A stretch of 64,000 nt of DNA from Arenibacter algicola (GTDB lineage: Bacteria; Bacteroidota; Bacteroidia; Flavobacteriales; Flavobacteriaceae): NCBI RefSeq assembly GCF_018860365.1, contig NZ_JAHKPO010000014.1, positions 62,001-126,000 on the forward strand, written 5' to 3'. The notes below the pieces were generated by a model, which ran no database searches, was not told the origin of the DNA, and saw nothing but the letters and a program-made list of their open reading frames with translations. How positions within the stretch are numbered: the first letter of the stretch is position 1; each line of letters begins with the position of its first letter. A program made the translations under genes and the position numbers. Of the stretch, positions 45,620 to 55,558 are shown piece by piece.

Positions 45620-45922
45620 CTAATGGGTTTTCATTTTGCCTTTTCTTTTTTCCAATTGTCGTTCCAGTTCGTCTACGGAAGCCGCAATGGCCACTTCAAA
45701 TTTAGCGTTGTTGGACTCTGCAAACAATCTAGGGCCCGGTGCACTCAGCCTTATATTGCAAATTAAACCGGTATCGGGCGTGGAAGTGTTCTCCTTTTTA
45801 AAGAAAACATCGGCACGCACTATAAAATCATATTTATCTTCTAGTTTTTCTAACTTCTTGGTAGCCAACTCCTCTAGGCGGGCACTGGCTTTTACATCAT
45901 CATATACAAAATTGATATTCAT
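45620..45922 (-). CDS. hpf: ribosome hibernation factor HPF/RaiA (short form)
   Basis: This 100-aa protein has the S30AE/YfiA fold: a beta-alpha-beta start (INFVYDDVKASARLEELATKKLEKLEDKY), a basic helix pair and AIAASVDELERQLEKRKGKMK near the end. The short form binds the 30S decoding region and helps 100S ribosome dimers form in stationary phase. No C-terminal dimerisation domain is present, so it is not the long HPF. Terminator shared with the convergent gene. Confidence 0.88.
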   Translation of the reverse strand: MNINFVYDDVKASARLEELATKKLEKLEDKYDFIVRADVFFKKENTSTPDTGLICNIRLSAPGPRLFAESNNAKFEVAIAASVDELERQLEKRKGKMKTH

Positions 45923-46029
45923 ATTTAATTGTTTTTAAGTTAACAGACCTATGCAAGATCTGGTATAAATTCTGGAATTTAAGTTAGTCTTTATTTTTAA
46001 TAAACCCAAGGGAAATTTATGGTAAATTC

Positions 46030-47580
46030 TTACAATCCACCTTTCCGTTCCGGGGAACGTTGTGTTGGCCAAATGGATTGTTCCCCGGTTTTCGGATTAA
46101 TCGGCAATATCCTTTTTTCCCTAGAGGCCATTTCCGGATCTTCACTCGCCATATAGGTCAATATTGCAGTAAGAATTACATTGTTCTTTAAATCATCAAA
46201 AACAATCTTGTCATAGGTGTCCCTATTGGTGTGCCAAGTGTAGTTCCAATAGGACCAGTTTAAGGAGCTAAGCCCAAAAGCCGGGGCTCCGGCAGCTATG
46301 AAGGAGGCGTTGTCCGATCCTCCACCGGCAGGCATCCCGGGAAATGTGGTCTCTATATGTTGGGTTATGTCATCCGGTACGGCGGATAGCCATCTTGGAA
46401 TGTAATCATAGGAATTTAGAAAGCCGCCTCCGGATATTTGAACAACTCTCCCTGTGCCATTGTCCTGATTAAAAACAGCTTGCACCTTGCCAACTATTTC
46501 CGGGTGGTCCTCCACATAGGCCCGGGAGCCGTTCAATCCCTGTTCTTCGCTTCCCCAATGGCCAACTAAGATGGTTCTTTTGGGATTGGGATATAATTTT
46601 TTAAGTACGCGCATGGTTTCCATCATAACCAAAGTTCCAGTTCCGTTGTCCGTGGCCCCAGTCCCTCCATCCCAGGAATCGAAATGTGCTGACAGTATAA
46701 CATATTCATCGGGTTTTTCTGAACCTTTTATCTCTGCTATAGTATTAAATGTGGGTACTGCACCGAGCTCCTTGGACTCTGCCAAAATTTTAATTTTGGG
46801 GCGGTTCCCATGCTCAACCAATCTGTAAAGCATGGTATAGTCCTCCAATTCCAAATCAATAATGGGAATTTTGTCCGTATTGGCACCAAAAATTTTATTG
46901 GCGCCAAAACCCTTGGACCAATAGGAACTTACTATGCCCAATGCTCCGGCTTTTTCCAAGGCCAATGGAAGGGTTTGTCGGTTATGCCCTATGCGTTGCA
47001 TATTTTGGGTCCATTCATTTTCTTGGGTCTCTCTATCTTTTTTCATTTTGTAGAAGGACTCCGGAGTAGCAAATTCTTCCCAGTTGTAATCCGGTCTTCC
47101 TGTAGCTTCCTTCATCGAGATCATTACCAGCTTACCTTTAACGCTTGGCAGCCATTTGTTAAATTCAGCAGAATCGGTAACGGTAGGCAAGACCATTAAT
47201 TCTGCTGTAATGCCTTTACGTCCAGTGCTCGGGCTCCATGCCAATTGGGTTCCCTTTAAGGTTTGTATTCTTGGTGATACCATGTCTATATGTGTAATTC
47301 CCCGTTCCCAACCCTTCCATTGGCCCCATTGTTCGTTTTTGGCGGCAATTCCCCAATTGGTGTATTGGGCCAAAGCCCAGTCATGGGCATGTTGCATCTG
47401 TGGTGTGCCAACCAGTCTAGGGCCAATAACATCCAGTAATTCGTGCGCCAGGGTTTCCAGTTGAGAATTTCCATGGACCTCGGACACTATTTGGGACACA
47501 ATTTTATCTGTAGTCTGGGCAAATCCGGTCCGGATAAAGCAAAAGAGGGATAAAGTAAATAGAAGGAAGGTTTTTTTCAT
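46030..47580 (-). CDS. secreted M28 family zinc aminopeptidase
   Basis: This 516-aa protein has a signal peptide to about residue 22. A PA-like insert appears in the first half, and a co-catalytic zinc peptidase domain begins around residue 285. Metal ligands and catalytic residues appear as LSAHFDSWDGGTGATDNGTG (H, D), GHWGSEEQGLNGSRAY (catalytic E, zinc E) and FNQDNGTG (D). A late TWHTNRDTYDKI supplies the last His. It should remove N-terminal residues from peptides outside the cytoplasm. It stands alone. Confidence 0.93.
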   Translation of the reverse strand: MKKTFLLFTLSLFCFIRTGFAQTTDKIVSQIVSEVHGNSQLETLAHELLDVIGPRLVGTPQMQHAHDWALAQYTNWGIAAKNEQWGQWKGWERGITHIDMVSPRIQTLKGTQLAWSPSTGRKGITAELMVLPTVTDSAEFNKWLPSVKGKLVMISMKEATGRPDYNWEEFATPESFYKMKKDRETQENEWTQNMQRIGHNRQTLPLALEKAGALGIVSSYWSKGFGANKIFGANTDKIPIIDLELEDYTMLYRLVEHGNRPKIKILAESKELGAVPTFNTIAEIKGSEKPDEYVILSAHFDSWDGGTGATDNGTGTLVMMETMRVLKKLYPNPKRTILVGHWGSEEQGLNGSRAYVEDHPEIVGKVQAVFNQDNGTGRVVQISGGGFLNSYDYIPRWLSAVPDDITQHIETTFPGMPAGGGSDNASFIAAGAPAFGLSSLNWSYWNYTWHTNRDTYDKIVFDDLKNNVILTAILTYMASEDPEMASREKRILPINPKTGEQSIWPTQRSPERKGGL

Positions 47581-47750
47581 TTTTTGGATTTTAAATTAGT
47601 AAGCGGCATCAAAATAATAATAATCGAATAGTTAAACTCTGGAATTAAGTTTTAATTAAGAATCTCCTTATGTCTTTGATGCCTGTCAACATTTGTGAAA
47701 AGGGTAATTATCAGGATTATAAACTCTACCTTTGTCCAAAAATATTGGTG

Positions 47751-49109
47751 ATGAGCACTTTTTCGGATTTTAATATATCTAAACAATTACAATATGCCAT
47801 AGAGGATTTGGGTTTTTTGGTCCCGACTCCCATTCAGCAAGAGGCCTTTTCCGTAATCATGTCCGGCACGGATATAGTAGGTATTGCACAAACAGGAACG
47901 GGGAAAACTTTCGCCTATATGTTGCCTCTTTTACAGGAGTTGAAATTTTCGAAACAAATCAATCCCAGAATATTGATATTGGTGCCTACGCGGGAACTGG
48001 TGTTGCAGGTGGTTGCCAATATTGAAGCTTATTCCAAATATATGAGCGTTAGGGTTTGTGGCATTTACGGTGGAGCAAATATAAATACCCAGCGGCAGGC
48101 AGTAGCCCAGGGATGTGATATTTTGGTGGCTACTCCTGGCAGATTATACGACCTAACACTGGATAGGACCGTTAAGCTCAGGGATATTAAGAAGTTGGTA
48201 ATCGATGAGGTGGATGTTATGTTGGATCTTGGTTTTCGTTTTCAGATTACCAATATTTTTGAGTTAATGCCACAGAGGAGACAGAACATCATGTTTTCGG
48301 CTACCATGACAGAGGAGGTTTCCAAATTGATAGAGGACTTTTTTGTTGCACCGGTAAAAATATCCATTGCTGTTAGCGGAACTCCACTGGAGAATATAGA
48401 ACAGGTAGCCTATGCCGTTCAAAACTATTACACCAAAGTAAATCTTTTGGCCTTCTTGTTGAAAGATAAAACCATTTATAAAAAGGTTTTGATTTTTGTT
48501 TCCAATAAAAGAAGCGCCGATAGGTTGTTTGAGGCGCTTAAGGGAGATTTTGGAGATGAGGCTGCGATAATTCATTCCAATAAAACACAGAATTACAGAA
48601 TTAGGTCCATCAAGCAATTCGATGAAGGTAAAAATAGGATTCTGGTTTCTACTGATGTTATGTCCAGAGGTTTGGACTTGGAACAAATTACCCATGTAAT
48701 CAATTTCGACACCCCCAATTATCCGGAGAACTATATGCACCGCATAGGTAGGACGGGAAGAGCGGAGAAAAAAGGAAACTCCATATTATTGTACACCGAG
48801 AAAGAGGAGGAGTTTAAAGACGCGATAGAGAAATTAATGGATTATGAAATTCCGTTGTTGGAGTTTCCGCAGGAGGTAGAAATATCAGAGGAATTGGCAC
48901 CGGAGGAGCGCCCCAAAAATCTGGAACACAACAATCCTGTGAGTGCCGCCGAACTGGAGGCCCGTGGGGCTGCTTTCCATGAGAAAGCGGAAAAAAATAA
49001 AAAGGTAAACCAGGGAGGATCCTATAAAAGGACAATTGCAAAGAAATATAAAAAACCGATTACAAGGGGAGATAAAAGATTTTCTCAAAAAAATAAAAAA
49101 AGAAAATAG
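47751..49109 (+). CDS. DEAD-box-type RNA helicase with DEVD in motif II
   Basis: This 452-aa helicase has the Q motif (PTPIQQEAF), Walker A AQTGTGKTFAYMLP (about 47-60), motif Ib/Ic, motif III SAT and motif VI HRIGRTGRA. Motif II reads DEVDVMLDLGF rather than DEAD. The C-terminus is Lys/Arg-rich (KKPITRGDKRFSQKNKKRK), as in RNA-binding tails. It probably remodels RNA in ribosome assembly or cold adaptation. I chose ATG 47751; a TACCTTTG box at 47727-47734 suggests transcription starts near 47741, which excludes the longer frame from 47670. Confidence 0.9.
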   Translation: MSTFSDFNISKQLQYAIEDLGFLVPTPIQQEAFSVIMSGTDIVGIAQTGTGKTFAYMLPLLQELKFSKQINPRILILVPTRELVLQVVANIEAYSKYMSVRVCGIYGGANINTQRQAVAQGCDILVATPGRLYDLTLDRTVKLRDIKKLVIDEVDVMLDLGFRFQITNIFELMPQRRQNIMFSATMTEEVSKLIEDFFVAPVKISIAVSGTPLENIEQVAYAVQNYYTKVNLLAFLLKDKTIYKKVLIFVSNKRSADRLFEALKGDFGDEAAIIHSNKTQNYRIRSIKQFDEGKNRILVSTDVMSRGLDLEQITHVINFDTPNYPENYMHRIGRTGRAEKKGNSILLYTEKEEEFKDAIEKLMDYEIPLLEFPQEVEISEELAPEERPKNLEHNNPVSAAELEARGAAFHEKAEKNKKVNQGGSYKRTIAKKYKKPITRGDKRFSQKNKKRK

Positions 49110-49162
49110 TATTTAATTGAATATTAAATATATAATTACTTTTATTTAACGTGTTACTATAA

Positions 49163-49378
49163 ATGAATAACGATAAGGATCCTTTACATGGTATAACCTT
49201 GGCCGACATTTTGGACTCCTTGGTGGCCCAATATGGTTGGGAGGAAATGGGTGCAAGAATCAATATTCGCTGCTTTAATCATGATCCCTCCATCAAGTCC
49301 AGTTTAAAATTTTTAAGGAGGACTCCTTGGGCACGGGAAAAGGTGGAACAACTGTACATAAGGTCTCAAAGAAAATAG
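49163..49378 (+). CDS. VF530/DUF2132 family small DNA-binding-like protein
   Basis: This 71-aa protein matches the VF530 (DUF2132) family across its length: [25 protein letters not shown] and [33 protein letters not shown]. The family has a small helical fold, and DNA binding has been proposed from structure. It follows the helicase by 53 bp and precedes lpxD by about 200 bp. The cellular role is unknown. Confidence 0.88.
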   Translation: MNNDKDPLHGITLADILDSLVAQYGWEEMGARINIRCFNHDPSIKSSLKFLRRTPWAREKVEQLYIRSQRK

Positions 49379-49575
49379 TTGGGAAGGGATCTAAATTGTA
49401 ATCTCGAAAGGTGATGGGAAATCAATACCACCCAAAAATATTTATCTTTAAATTTAATTTTTAAGCCCGCTACATTTGGAAATTAATAATATAGTTTGAT
49501 ATTTAACGCTATATTTAAATATCTAGCAGGAAAATAATCAACGTTTTAGCAATAGAACAAAAACGAAAATATTAA

Positions 49576-50568
49576 ATGAAATCATTCACCGTAGCAGAAA
49601 TAAGTGAGCTCTTGGATGGGGAGCTTATAGGGGGGTATAACAAGCCAATCATTGGTGCCGAACAAATAGATAGGGCCAAAGACCAGCAAATTACATTTAT
49701 CTCCAATAATAAGTATGCGCGACAATGGGATTCTTGCGGTGCCAGCGCCGCAATAGTTTCCAATGCAGTAAAAATACAGCCCGGTGCGGACAGGGCTTTT
49801 ATCAAGGTGGCAAATGCGGACTTGGCCATGGCCAAATTGCTGGAGGCTTTTCAACCGGAACCACCTGAATTATTGGAGGAAATACACCCTAGGGCCGTAG
49901 TGCACGAAACTGCAGTTTTGGGTAAGGGTTGTAAAATTGGAGCAGGTAGTTATGTAGGTAAAAATGTAGTTTTGGGAGATGGGGTCATCCTTTATCCCAA
50001 CGTTACTATTTTTGATGAGAGTACTATTGGTCATCATACCGTAGTTTGGTCGGGTACCGTAATCAGGGAGCGTAGCATAATAGGGAATAATTGTATTTTT
50101 CATACCAATGTGAGTATTGGTGGGGATGGATTTGGCTATCGGCCATCAGAGGATGGTAGGGGTTTGGTGAAAATACCACAAATAGGAAATGTAGTGATCG
50201 GCAATTATGTTGAAATTGGGGCCAATTCCTGTGTTGACCGTGGAAAATTTAGTTCCACAATAGTGGGTGATGGGTGTAAAATAGACAATTTGGTCCAAAT
50301 AGCCCATAATTGTGTGTTGGGAAGGTCTTGTATTATGGCCGGGCACAGTGGTTTGGCTGGTTCCGTAACCTTGGGCGATGGTGTAATAATAGGCGGGAGT
50401 GCTTCCATTAAAGATCATACCACCATTAATTCGGGTGCTGTAGTGGGGGCAGGTTCCGGGGTTATGAGCGACGTACTTCCTGGGAAAACCGTATTGGGCT
50501 ATCCGGCTACGGATTCAAGGGAAATGCTCAAACAATGGGTGGCGCTAAGAAACCTGGCCAAGAACTAG
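49576..50568 (+). CDS. lpxD: UDP-3-O-acylglucosamine N-acyltransferase
   Basis: This 330-aa lipid A enzyme adds the 3-hydroxyacyl chain to UDP-3-O-acylglucosamine. The uridine-binding N-terminal domain spans about 1-100. A left-handed beta-helix with many hexapeptide repeats (for instance GKGCKIGAGSYVGKNVVLGDG) follows, with catalytic H244 in QIAHNCVLG. Length matches. It is alone, not beside lpxC, fabZ or lpxA, so it may be a second copy in this genome. Confidence 0.93.
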   Translation: MKSFTVAEISELLDGELIGGYNKPIIGAEQIDRAKDQQITFISNNKYARQWDSCGASAAIVSNAVKIQPGADRAFIKVANADLAMAKLLEAFQPEPPELLEEIHPRAVVHETAVLGKGCKIGAGSYVGKNVVLGDGVILYPNVTIFDESTIGHHTVVWSGTVIRERSIIGNNCIFHTNVSIGGDGFGYRPSEDGRGLVKIPQIGNVVIGNYVEIGANSCVDRGKFSSTIVGDGCKIDNLVQIAHNCVLGRSCIMAGHSGLAGSVTLGDGVIIGGSASIKDHTTINSGAVVGAGSGVMSDVLPGKTVLGYPATDSREMLKQWVALRNLAKN

Positions 50569-50728
50569 AAATGCCCGGGTCCTCAAGTTATGGAATGGCC
50601 CGATTTTAGATTTAAATTATCCTATAATGTATCTCAATAGAGGTCCTAATTGGTCCTGACAATGATATTCAAAAAAAAATAATCCTTAAATTTTCTAAAA
50701 ATATTCGTTAAACACCCAACAAAGGGCT

Positions 50729-50736
50729 TAGTTTTG
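50729..50736 (+). promoter_or_regulatory. Bacteroidota-type -7 promoter box
   Basis: TAGTTTTG fits the TAnnTTTG consensus and sits 18 bp upstream of the helicase ATG at 50755. The matching -33 TTTG is not clear. It implies a short leader and excludes the in-frame TTG at 50734 as start. Confidence 0.4.
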
Positions 50737-50754
50737 CAGTCCAAAAAAGAGATT

Positions 50755-52314
50755 ATGTCGGAGACTTTGATTGCCAATGCTATTGTAGAAAGAAAAACGG
50801 ATAAGGAGCTGTACAGCTATCAAAAAGGAGCTATAGACCAGATTTTTGATAAATTTGAAACTGCTCCAGATGATTATCATCTTTTGTATCAATTGCCTAC
50901 TGGTGGCGGTAAAACCGTTATTTTTTCTGAAATCGTAAGGCAATATCTCAAGCACCACAATAAGAAGGTGCTCATTATGACCCACCGTATAGAGCTTTGT
51001 AAACAAACTTCTACTATGCTGACCAGTTTTGGGGTAACCAATAAAGTGGTAGATAGTAAGGCCAATCTGGATGACCAGGAAGAGTATAGCTGTTTTGTGG
51101 CCATGGTGGAGACATTGAACAACAGGCTTCAGGACGATAAACTGGATATTTCCGACGTTGGATTGGTAATTATTGATGAGGCTCATTATAATTCCTTTAC
51201 AAAATTGTTCAAGTTTTTTGAGAATTCCTTTGTATTGGGGGTTACAGCAACACCTTTGAGCTCCAACAAGGATTTGCCCATGAAAGACAATTACGATGAA
51301 TTGATCGTTGGGGAAACTATTGAAGCGCTAATTGAAAACGAGTTTTTGGCTAGAGCTGATTTTTACTCCTACAATATGGGTTTAACTTCTTTGGAGGTAG
51401 GTTCCAACGGGGATTACACCGTAAAATCTTCAGAGGATCTTTATAATAACAGCCAGATGCTCAGTAAGCTTTTGGAGGCTTATGAAAAACATTCCAAGGG
51501 TAAGAAGACTTTGATTTTCAATAACGGTATTAATACCTCCCTTCATGTTTACGAGACTTTTAGGGCAGCAGGCTATCCTATAGCCCATTTGGATAATACG
51601 GCCACTAAAAAGCAGCGTAAAACCATTCTAAAGTGGTTTAACATGACGCCTAACGCTATTTTAACATCCGTAAGTATTTTGACCACAGGATTTGACGAAC
51701 CTACAATAGATACCATTATTTTGAACCGGGCCACCAAATCCTTGACCTTGTATTACCAGATGATAGGTCGTGGTTCCAGGATTTTGAACAATAAATCTAC
51801 TTTTTCGGTAATTGACCTGGGGAACAATTTCCATCGCTTTGGTCCATGGGGGGCAGATTTGGATTGGCAGACCATTTTTAAATCACCAAATTTTTATGCA
51901 GATAGACTTTTGAGTGATGAAGAGCTGGAAAGCAATTTTAAATGGGAGATGCCTGAAGAATTGCGGGCAGAATTTGCCAAATCAGAGGAAGTGTATTTCG
52001 ATATCAAGGAAACCTATGTGGATTCCATTAAAAATGGGGAAACATCAAAGGTGGTATTGGAGCGCTCCATAGCCCAACATGCTAGAATCTGTGTGGAAAA
52101 CAGTGAGGATGTATATGATGCCCTTGCGCTCTCCAAAATGTTGGGTCCGGATATTGACGATAGAATCCAGCGTTATGCCAAGTGCATTAGTAAAAGCACC
52201 TATAACTTTCTGAAGTGGTTAACCGATGACTATCATAAAAAATTAAGCACGCATTTACGTCAAAATTTCGATACTATTTACGAAGATATTCATGGTAGGC
52301 CACCAGAAGAATAA
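50755..52314 (+). CDS. superfamily 2 DEAD/DEAH helicase
   Basis: This 519-aa helicase has Walker A LPTGGGKTVIFSEI (about 50-63), a DEAH box IIDEAHYNSF (about 139-148), motif III TATPL, and a helicase C domain with QMIGRGSRIL (motif VI). It resembles type III restriction res subunit/SSL2-like helicases. There is no adjacent methyltransferase, nuclease or specificity gene, so restriction is not supported. The C-terminal 170 residues are helical and unassigned. Confidence 0.87.
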   Translation: MSETLIANAIVERKTDKELYSYQKGAIDQIFDKFETAPDDYHLLYQLPTGGGKTVIFSEIVRQYLKHHNKKVLIMTHRIELCKQTSTMLTSFGVTNKVVDSKANLDDQEEYSCFVAMVETLNNRLQDDKLDISDVGLVIIDEAHYNSFTKLFKFFENSFVLGVTATPLSSNKDLPMKDNYDELIVGETIEALIENEFLARADFYSYNMGLTSLEVGSNGDYTVKSSEDLYNNSQMLSKLLEAYEKHSKGKKTLIFNNGINTSLHVYETFRAAGYPIAHLDNTATKKQRKTILKWFNMTPNAILTSVSILTTGFDEPTIDTIILNRATKSLTLYYQMIGRGSRILNNKSTFSVIDLGNNFHRFGPWGADLDWQTIFKSPNFYADRLLSDEELESNFKWEMPEELRAEFAKSEEVYFDIKETYVDSIKNGETSKVVLERSIAQHARICVENSEDVYDALALSKMLGPDIDDRIQRYAKCISKSTYNFLKWLTDDYHKKLSTHLRQNFDTIYEDIHGRPPEE

Positions 52315-52431
52315 AAGTTTCTTAAGTTTATTTGATTCCTGAAAGCATCAACTTGTGCTCGGTAAATTTTCCTGACGAAAGATACAGCAGGTTATTTCTT
52401 TAGGTTAAGTGAGCATATGTAACCTATTGAT

Positions 52432-53904
52432 CTATAGTGTTTTTAAATATTCTATTAAAGCGGATCTTTCTAAATTTGTCAACTGGTCGCCAAAGATGTG
52501 GCCTGAATTTCCATATCCTTTTAAAGTAGTGTCATAGGTGTTTATGTCAGCTTTGGTCTGTTCAACAGAATAGATCCAGCCCACTTTTAATTGATCGTAA
52601 TCGGTATTATCAAAAGACCTGCTCCATCTTGTAGGTCTCTCCGTGCTGTTCAAAACGTCCTCCAAGGTAGGAACCGATCCATTGTGGAAGTAGGGTGCCG
52701 TGGCCCATATGCCATCCAAGGGCGGGGCAATATAGCCGCCTTCTGCCTTTATCTGTAAATTATTCCGGTATGTGCCGAACCATCCTGAATTGAACCAATC
52801 CATAAAATAATCGTTCATAGGGGAAGATTCTGTGTAATGGTTGGATAATTCCGGGTCCGTACCAACGGACTTTAATGTCACTAGTAAATTTGGGTAGGTT
52901 GGGCTGTCCCCATAGGTGCCGTGACAGGTTGCGCAGTTATTTTCAAATAATTGTTTGCCTTGTTCCGATAAGTCGGAATCTATCGGAAAAGGATATTCAG
53001 GGGCTTCCAAACTCTGTATGTAGGCCAGTACATCTGCCATTTTAGTATCTATTTCAGCAGCCTTTGCTGCGTCACCTAGAGTCAACAGGCTGGAACCGAT
53101 AAAGGATTTGCAAAAATCAAGTCGACCAATAGCGTGGTAAAACATGGCATTCTTTTTCTTTAATAGCCACCATGCTGGAACATCGGACGGAATCACCTCT
53201 TCCGGTATGTCTACCAATGGTGTGTCCTGCCATACCAAAGTACTTTTATCCCGGTGCGCTATTAACACTTGGGTGATTTTATCTGCGGGATTGGAGCCTC
53301 TGGTTTGTGTAATTGTCCGGGGGCCAATGGCAACTATACTTTTTCTAAATTGGTCGTATGCCTGCCATTCCGCACTCTCTTCGCCTCCGTACAGGGCTCT
53401 GATGCCAGAATTCAATAAAGCTATATTGCTTGCCCGGTTAACCGTAAAATTGGCGTCATGGCTCCCAAGGCCTATTATGAATTCATTGTTTATAGTGGCG
53501 GCATGGCACGCCATGCAATTGGGGGCAACCACTCTTGCTCCATTGGCGGCAGTTATGGCGGTGTAGTCATATGGCAGGTTTGCGTTATCCCCGGTTCTGT
53601 TTAGGCGGTTGTCAGGATTTACGCTGGTTCCCAACAAAAACGCATCATAGGGAACTCCTGAGCTCATATAATTCCCTGAAATTAAATATTCATACCCAGC
53701 TAAGGCATCCCCCGTTCGTTGGGGGTTGTCAGGGAGGGGACTGCTTTCTACCAATGGTTCTTCCGTTTCGGGCTCTTCGTCTGGTTGATCGGTAGGTTTT
53801 TCATTGACCACGATTTCTATAAGTTCCTCTTTGCCTTCTTTGGAGCATGATAAAGCAAGGAGAAATAGAATGATAGCTGAAAGAAGGAGTTTAATTTTTT
53901 TCAA
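52432..53904 (-). CDS. di-haem c-type cytochrome lipoprotein (cytochrome c peroxidase-like)
   Basis: This 490-aa protein has a lipoprotein signal with C20 (LALSC). Two CxxCH haem-binding motifs occur at 130-134 (CMACH) and 324-328 (CATCH), spaced as in the di-haem CCP/MauG-like group. An acidic linker (about 35-55) follows the lipid anchor. Electron transfer or peroxide reduction in the periplasm is likely, substrate uncertain. The start codon is TTG at 53904, with a stop two codons upstream. Confidence 0.84.
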   Translation of the reverse strand: MKKIKLLLSAIILFLLALSCSKEGKEELIEIVVNEKPTDQPDEEPETEEPLVESSPLPDNPQRTGDALAGYEYLISGNYMSSGVPYDAFLLGTSVNPDNRLNRTGDNANLPYDYTAITAANGARVVAPNCMACHAATINNEFIIGLGSHDANFTVNRASNIALLNSGIRALYGGEESAEWQAYDQFRKSIVAIGPRTITQTRGSNPADKITQVLIAHRDKSTLVWQDTPLVDIPEEVIPSDVPAWWLLKKKNAMFYHAIGRLDFCKSFIGSSLLTLGDAAKAAEIDTKMADVLAYIQSLEAPEYPFPIDSDLSEQGKQLFENNCATCHGTYGDSPTYPNLLVTLKSVGTDPELSNHYTESSPMNDYFMDWFNSGWFGTYRNNLQIKAEGGYIAPPLDGIWATAPYFHNGSVPTLEDVLNSTERPTRWSRSFDNTDYDQLKVGWIYSVEQTKADINTYDTTLKGYGNSGHIFGDQLTNLERSALIEYLKTL

Positions 53905-54050
53905 AACTCAGGTCTTATGGATAAAACTAGTACCCTTAATTTAGGGATAATTTAGAATATAAAGTCCTGTGGTCATACTAAATTCGATAAACCACCCACC
54001 ACTTCACTCAAAGGTAGGTAGCAATGGGTGGGTTAATTGGGTTTTTGGGG

Positions 54051-54761
54051 TTATGCCATTGGAACTTCCATTAATAGTACCTTGCTGGGTGCTGTTGCGG
54101 TAAGTGTAATTTGGTCCGTATCCCATATGCCTAATCCGTCACGTCTTTTTAGAGTTTGTTCCCCAATCACAACTTCGCCTTCCAGTACAAACACATACAA
54201 TCCATTATTAGAATTATTTAAAGTATAAGTTGAAGTGTTTTCGGTTTCAAAATCACCTAAGGAAAACCAGGCATCCTGATGTATCCAAACTCCTTGCTCC
54301 GTTTTTTGAGGAGATAGGATTTGGTAAAAGGAATTTTTAGTGGCTAGATCACGGGTAGAAATTTGATCGTATCTGGGAGTTACATTTTGGGTTTTTGGAA
54401 ATACCCAAATCTGCAGAAATTTAACCTCTTCATTTTTGTTTTTGTTATATTCACTATGAAAAACACCGGTTCCTGCGCTCATTACCTGAACATCACCTTC
54501 TTTAATAACAGTGGTATTGCCCATACTGTCCTTATGTTCCAAATCTCCTTTTAAGGGAATGGAAATGATTTCCATGTTCTTGTGGGGATGTTGCCCAAAG
54601 CCCTGCCCGCCAGAGACGGTATCGTCGTTTAGCACCCTAAGAACCCCAAAGTTCATTCGCTCCGGGTTGTGATAGTTGGCAAAACTAAAGCTGTGGTATG
54701 AATTTAGCCAACCGTGATCGGCATGTCCTCTGCTCTCTGCTGTATGTAGTATAGTTTTCAT
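54051..54761 (-). CDS. pirin family protein
   Basis: This 236-aa bicupin has the pirin start RGHADHGWLNSYHSFSFANY and metal-ligand cluster GFGQHPHKNMEIISIPLKGDLEHKDSMGN (about 56-84). These give two His, one His and one Glu for the iron site. Bacterial pirins can have quercetinase activity or act as redox-linked cofactors; the role here is unknown. I chose ATG 54761 (MKTILHTAESRG), because an upstream ATG gives a non-homologous tail. Confidence 0.9.
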   Translation of the reverse strand: MKTILHTAESRGHADHGWLNSYHSFSFANYHNPERMNFGVLRVLNDDTVSGGQGFGQHPHKNMEIISIPLKGDLEHKDSMGNTTVIKEGDVQVMSAGTGVFHSEYNKNKNEEVKFLQIWVFPKTQNVTPRYDQISTRDLATKNSFYQILSPQKTEQGVWIHQDAWFSLGDFETENTSTYTLNNSNNGLYVFVLEGEVVIGEQTLKRRDGLGIWDTDQITLTATAPSKVLLMEVPMA

Positions 54762-54997
54762 GATATCTTTTTTTGTTTCTTCAAAATTAGGATTCATATG
54801 GCATATGTACATTGACCTATGTTAAGTAATTCATAAGCGCCTTTATGTTATTTGGCGTGAAATGCTTTATAAAGACAGATAAGGTTTCTAATTAAGTTTT
54901 TTATTCTGTACTTTAATTTGATAAATGGCCTGCTGTATGAACAAAAAAATAAAGTAACTTAGTGAAGCCATAATTATAACAACTAAAAAACAAAACC

Positions 54998-55558
54998 ATG
55001 ATTACGTTAATTATTTTTTTGGGAATCCTTGCTTTGGTGGCTTTGTTCCTTGTAAATGTTTTCAATCGCTTTGCCACACTTAGAAACCTTGTAAAGGATG
55101 CTTGGAGCAATATAGATGTAGCTTTAAAAAGAAGGTACGATCTTATACCAAATTTGGTGGAGACCGTAAAAGGATATGCCAAACATGAAAAATCTACCTT
55201 AGAGGCTGTAATAAATGCCCGTAATGTGGCTATGGCGGTCCCATCTGGAGATATCAATGCCCAGATAAAGGCAGAAAACCAACTTCAACAAAGTTTGAGA
55301 AGTATCTTTGCTTTGGGAGAAGCCTATCCAGATCTTAAGGCCAACGCTAATTATTTGGATCTTCAGCAAAAGTTAAATGAAATTGAAGAAAATCTGGAGC
55401 GTGCCAGAAGGTACTACAATGGTTCTGTAAGGGAAAACAATACTTATGGGGAAAGCGTACCAGGGGTGCTTGTAGCCAGTTTATTTAAATATCAACATTT
55501 CGATTATTTTGAAGCAGAGGAGGCTAGTAGGGCGAATGTAAAAGTAGATTTCTCTTAA
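54998..55558 (+). CDS. lemA: LemA family protein
   Basis: This 186-aa protein has an N-terminal membrane helix (about 2-20) followed by the LemA helical bundle: NLVKDAWSNIDVALKRRYDLIPNLVETVKGYAKHE (about residues 29-63) and the NARxxAM segment NARNVAM. It faces the periplasm or cytoplasm depending on orientation. The function of LemA is not established. It overlaps the DUF2207 gene by 1 bp (TAATG), an arrangement common in bacteria. Confidence 0.94.
   Translation: MITLIIFLGILALVALFLVNVFNRFATLRNLVKDAWSNIDVALKRRYDLIPNLVETVKGYAKHEKSTLEAVINARNVAMAVPSGDINAQIKAENQLQQSLRSIFALGEAYPDLKANANYLDLQQKLNEIEENLERARRYYNGSVRENNTYGESVPGVLVASLFKYQHFDYFEAEEASRANVKVDFS

Noticed and set aside
50755..52314. Restriction or defence system around the SF2 helicase
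   Set aside because: No methyltransferase, nuclease or other defence gene is nearby; flanking genes are lpxD and a cytochrome.
53500..53520. TGGCACGCCATGC, a partial sigma-54-like string
   Set aside because: GG-to-GC spacing is 8 instead of 10 and it lies inside the coding region of the cytochrome gene.
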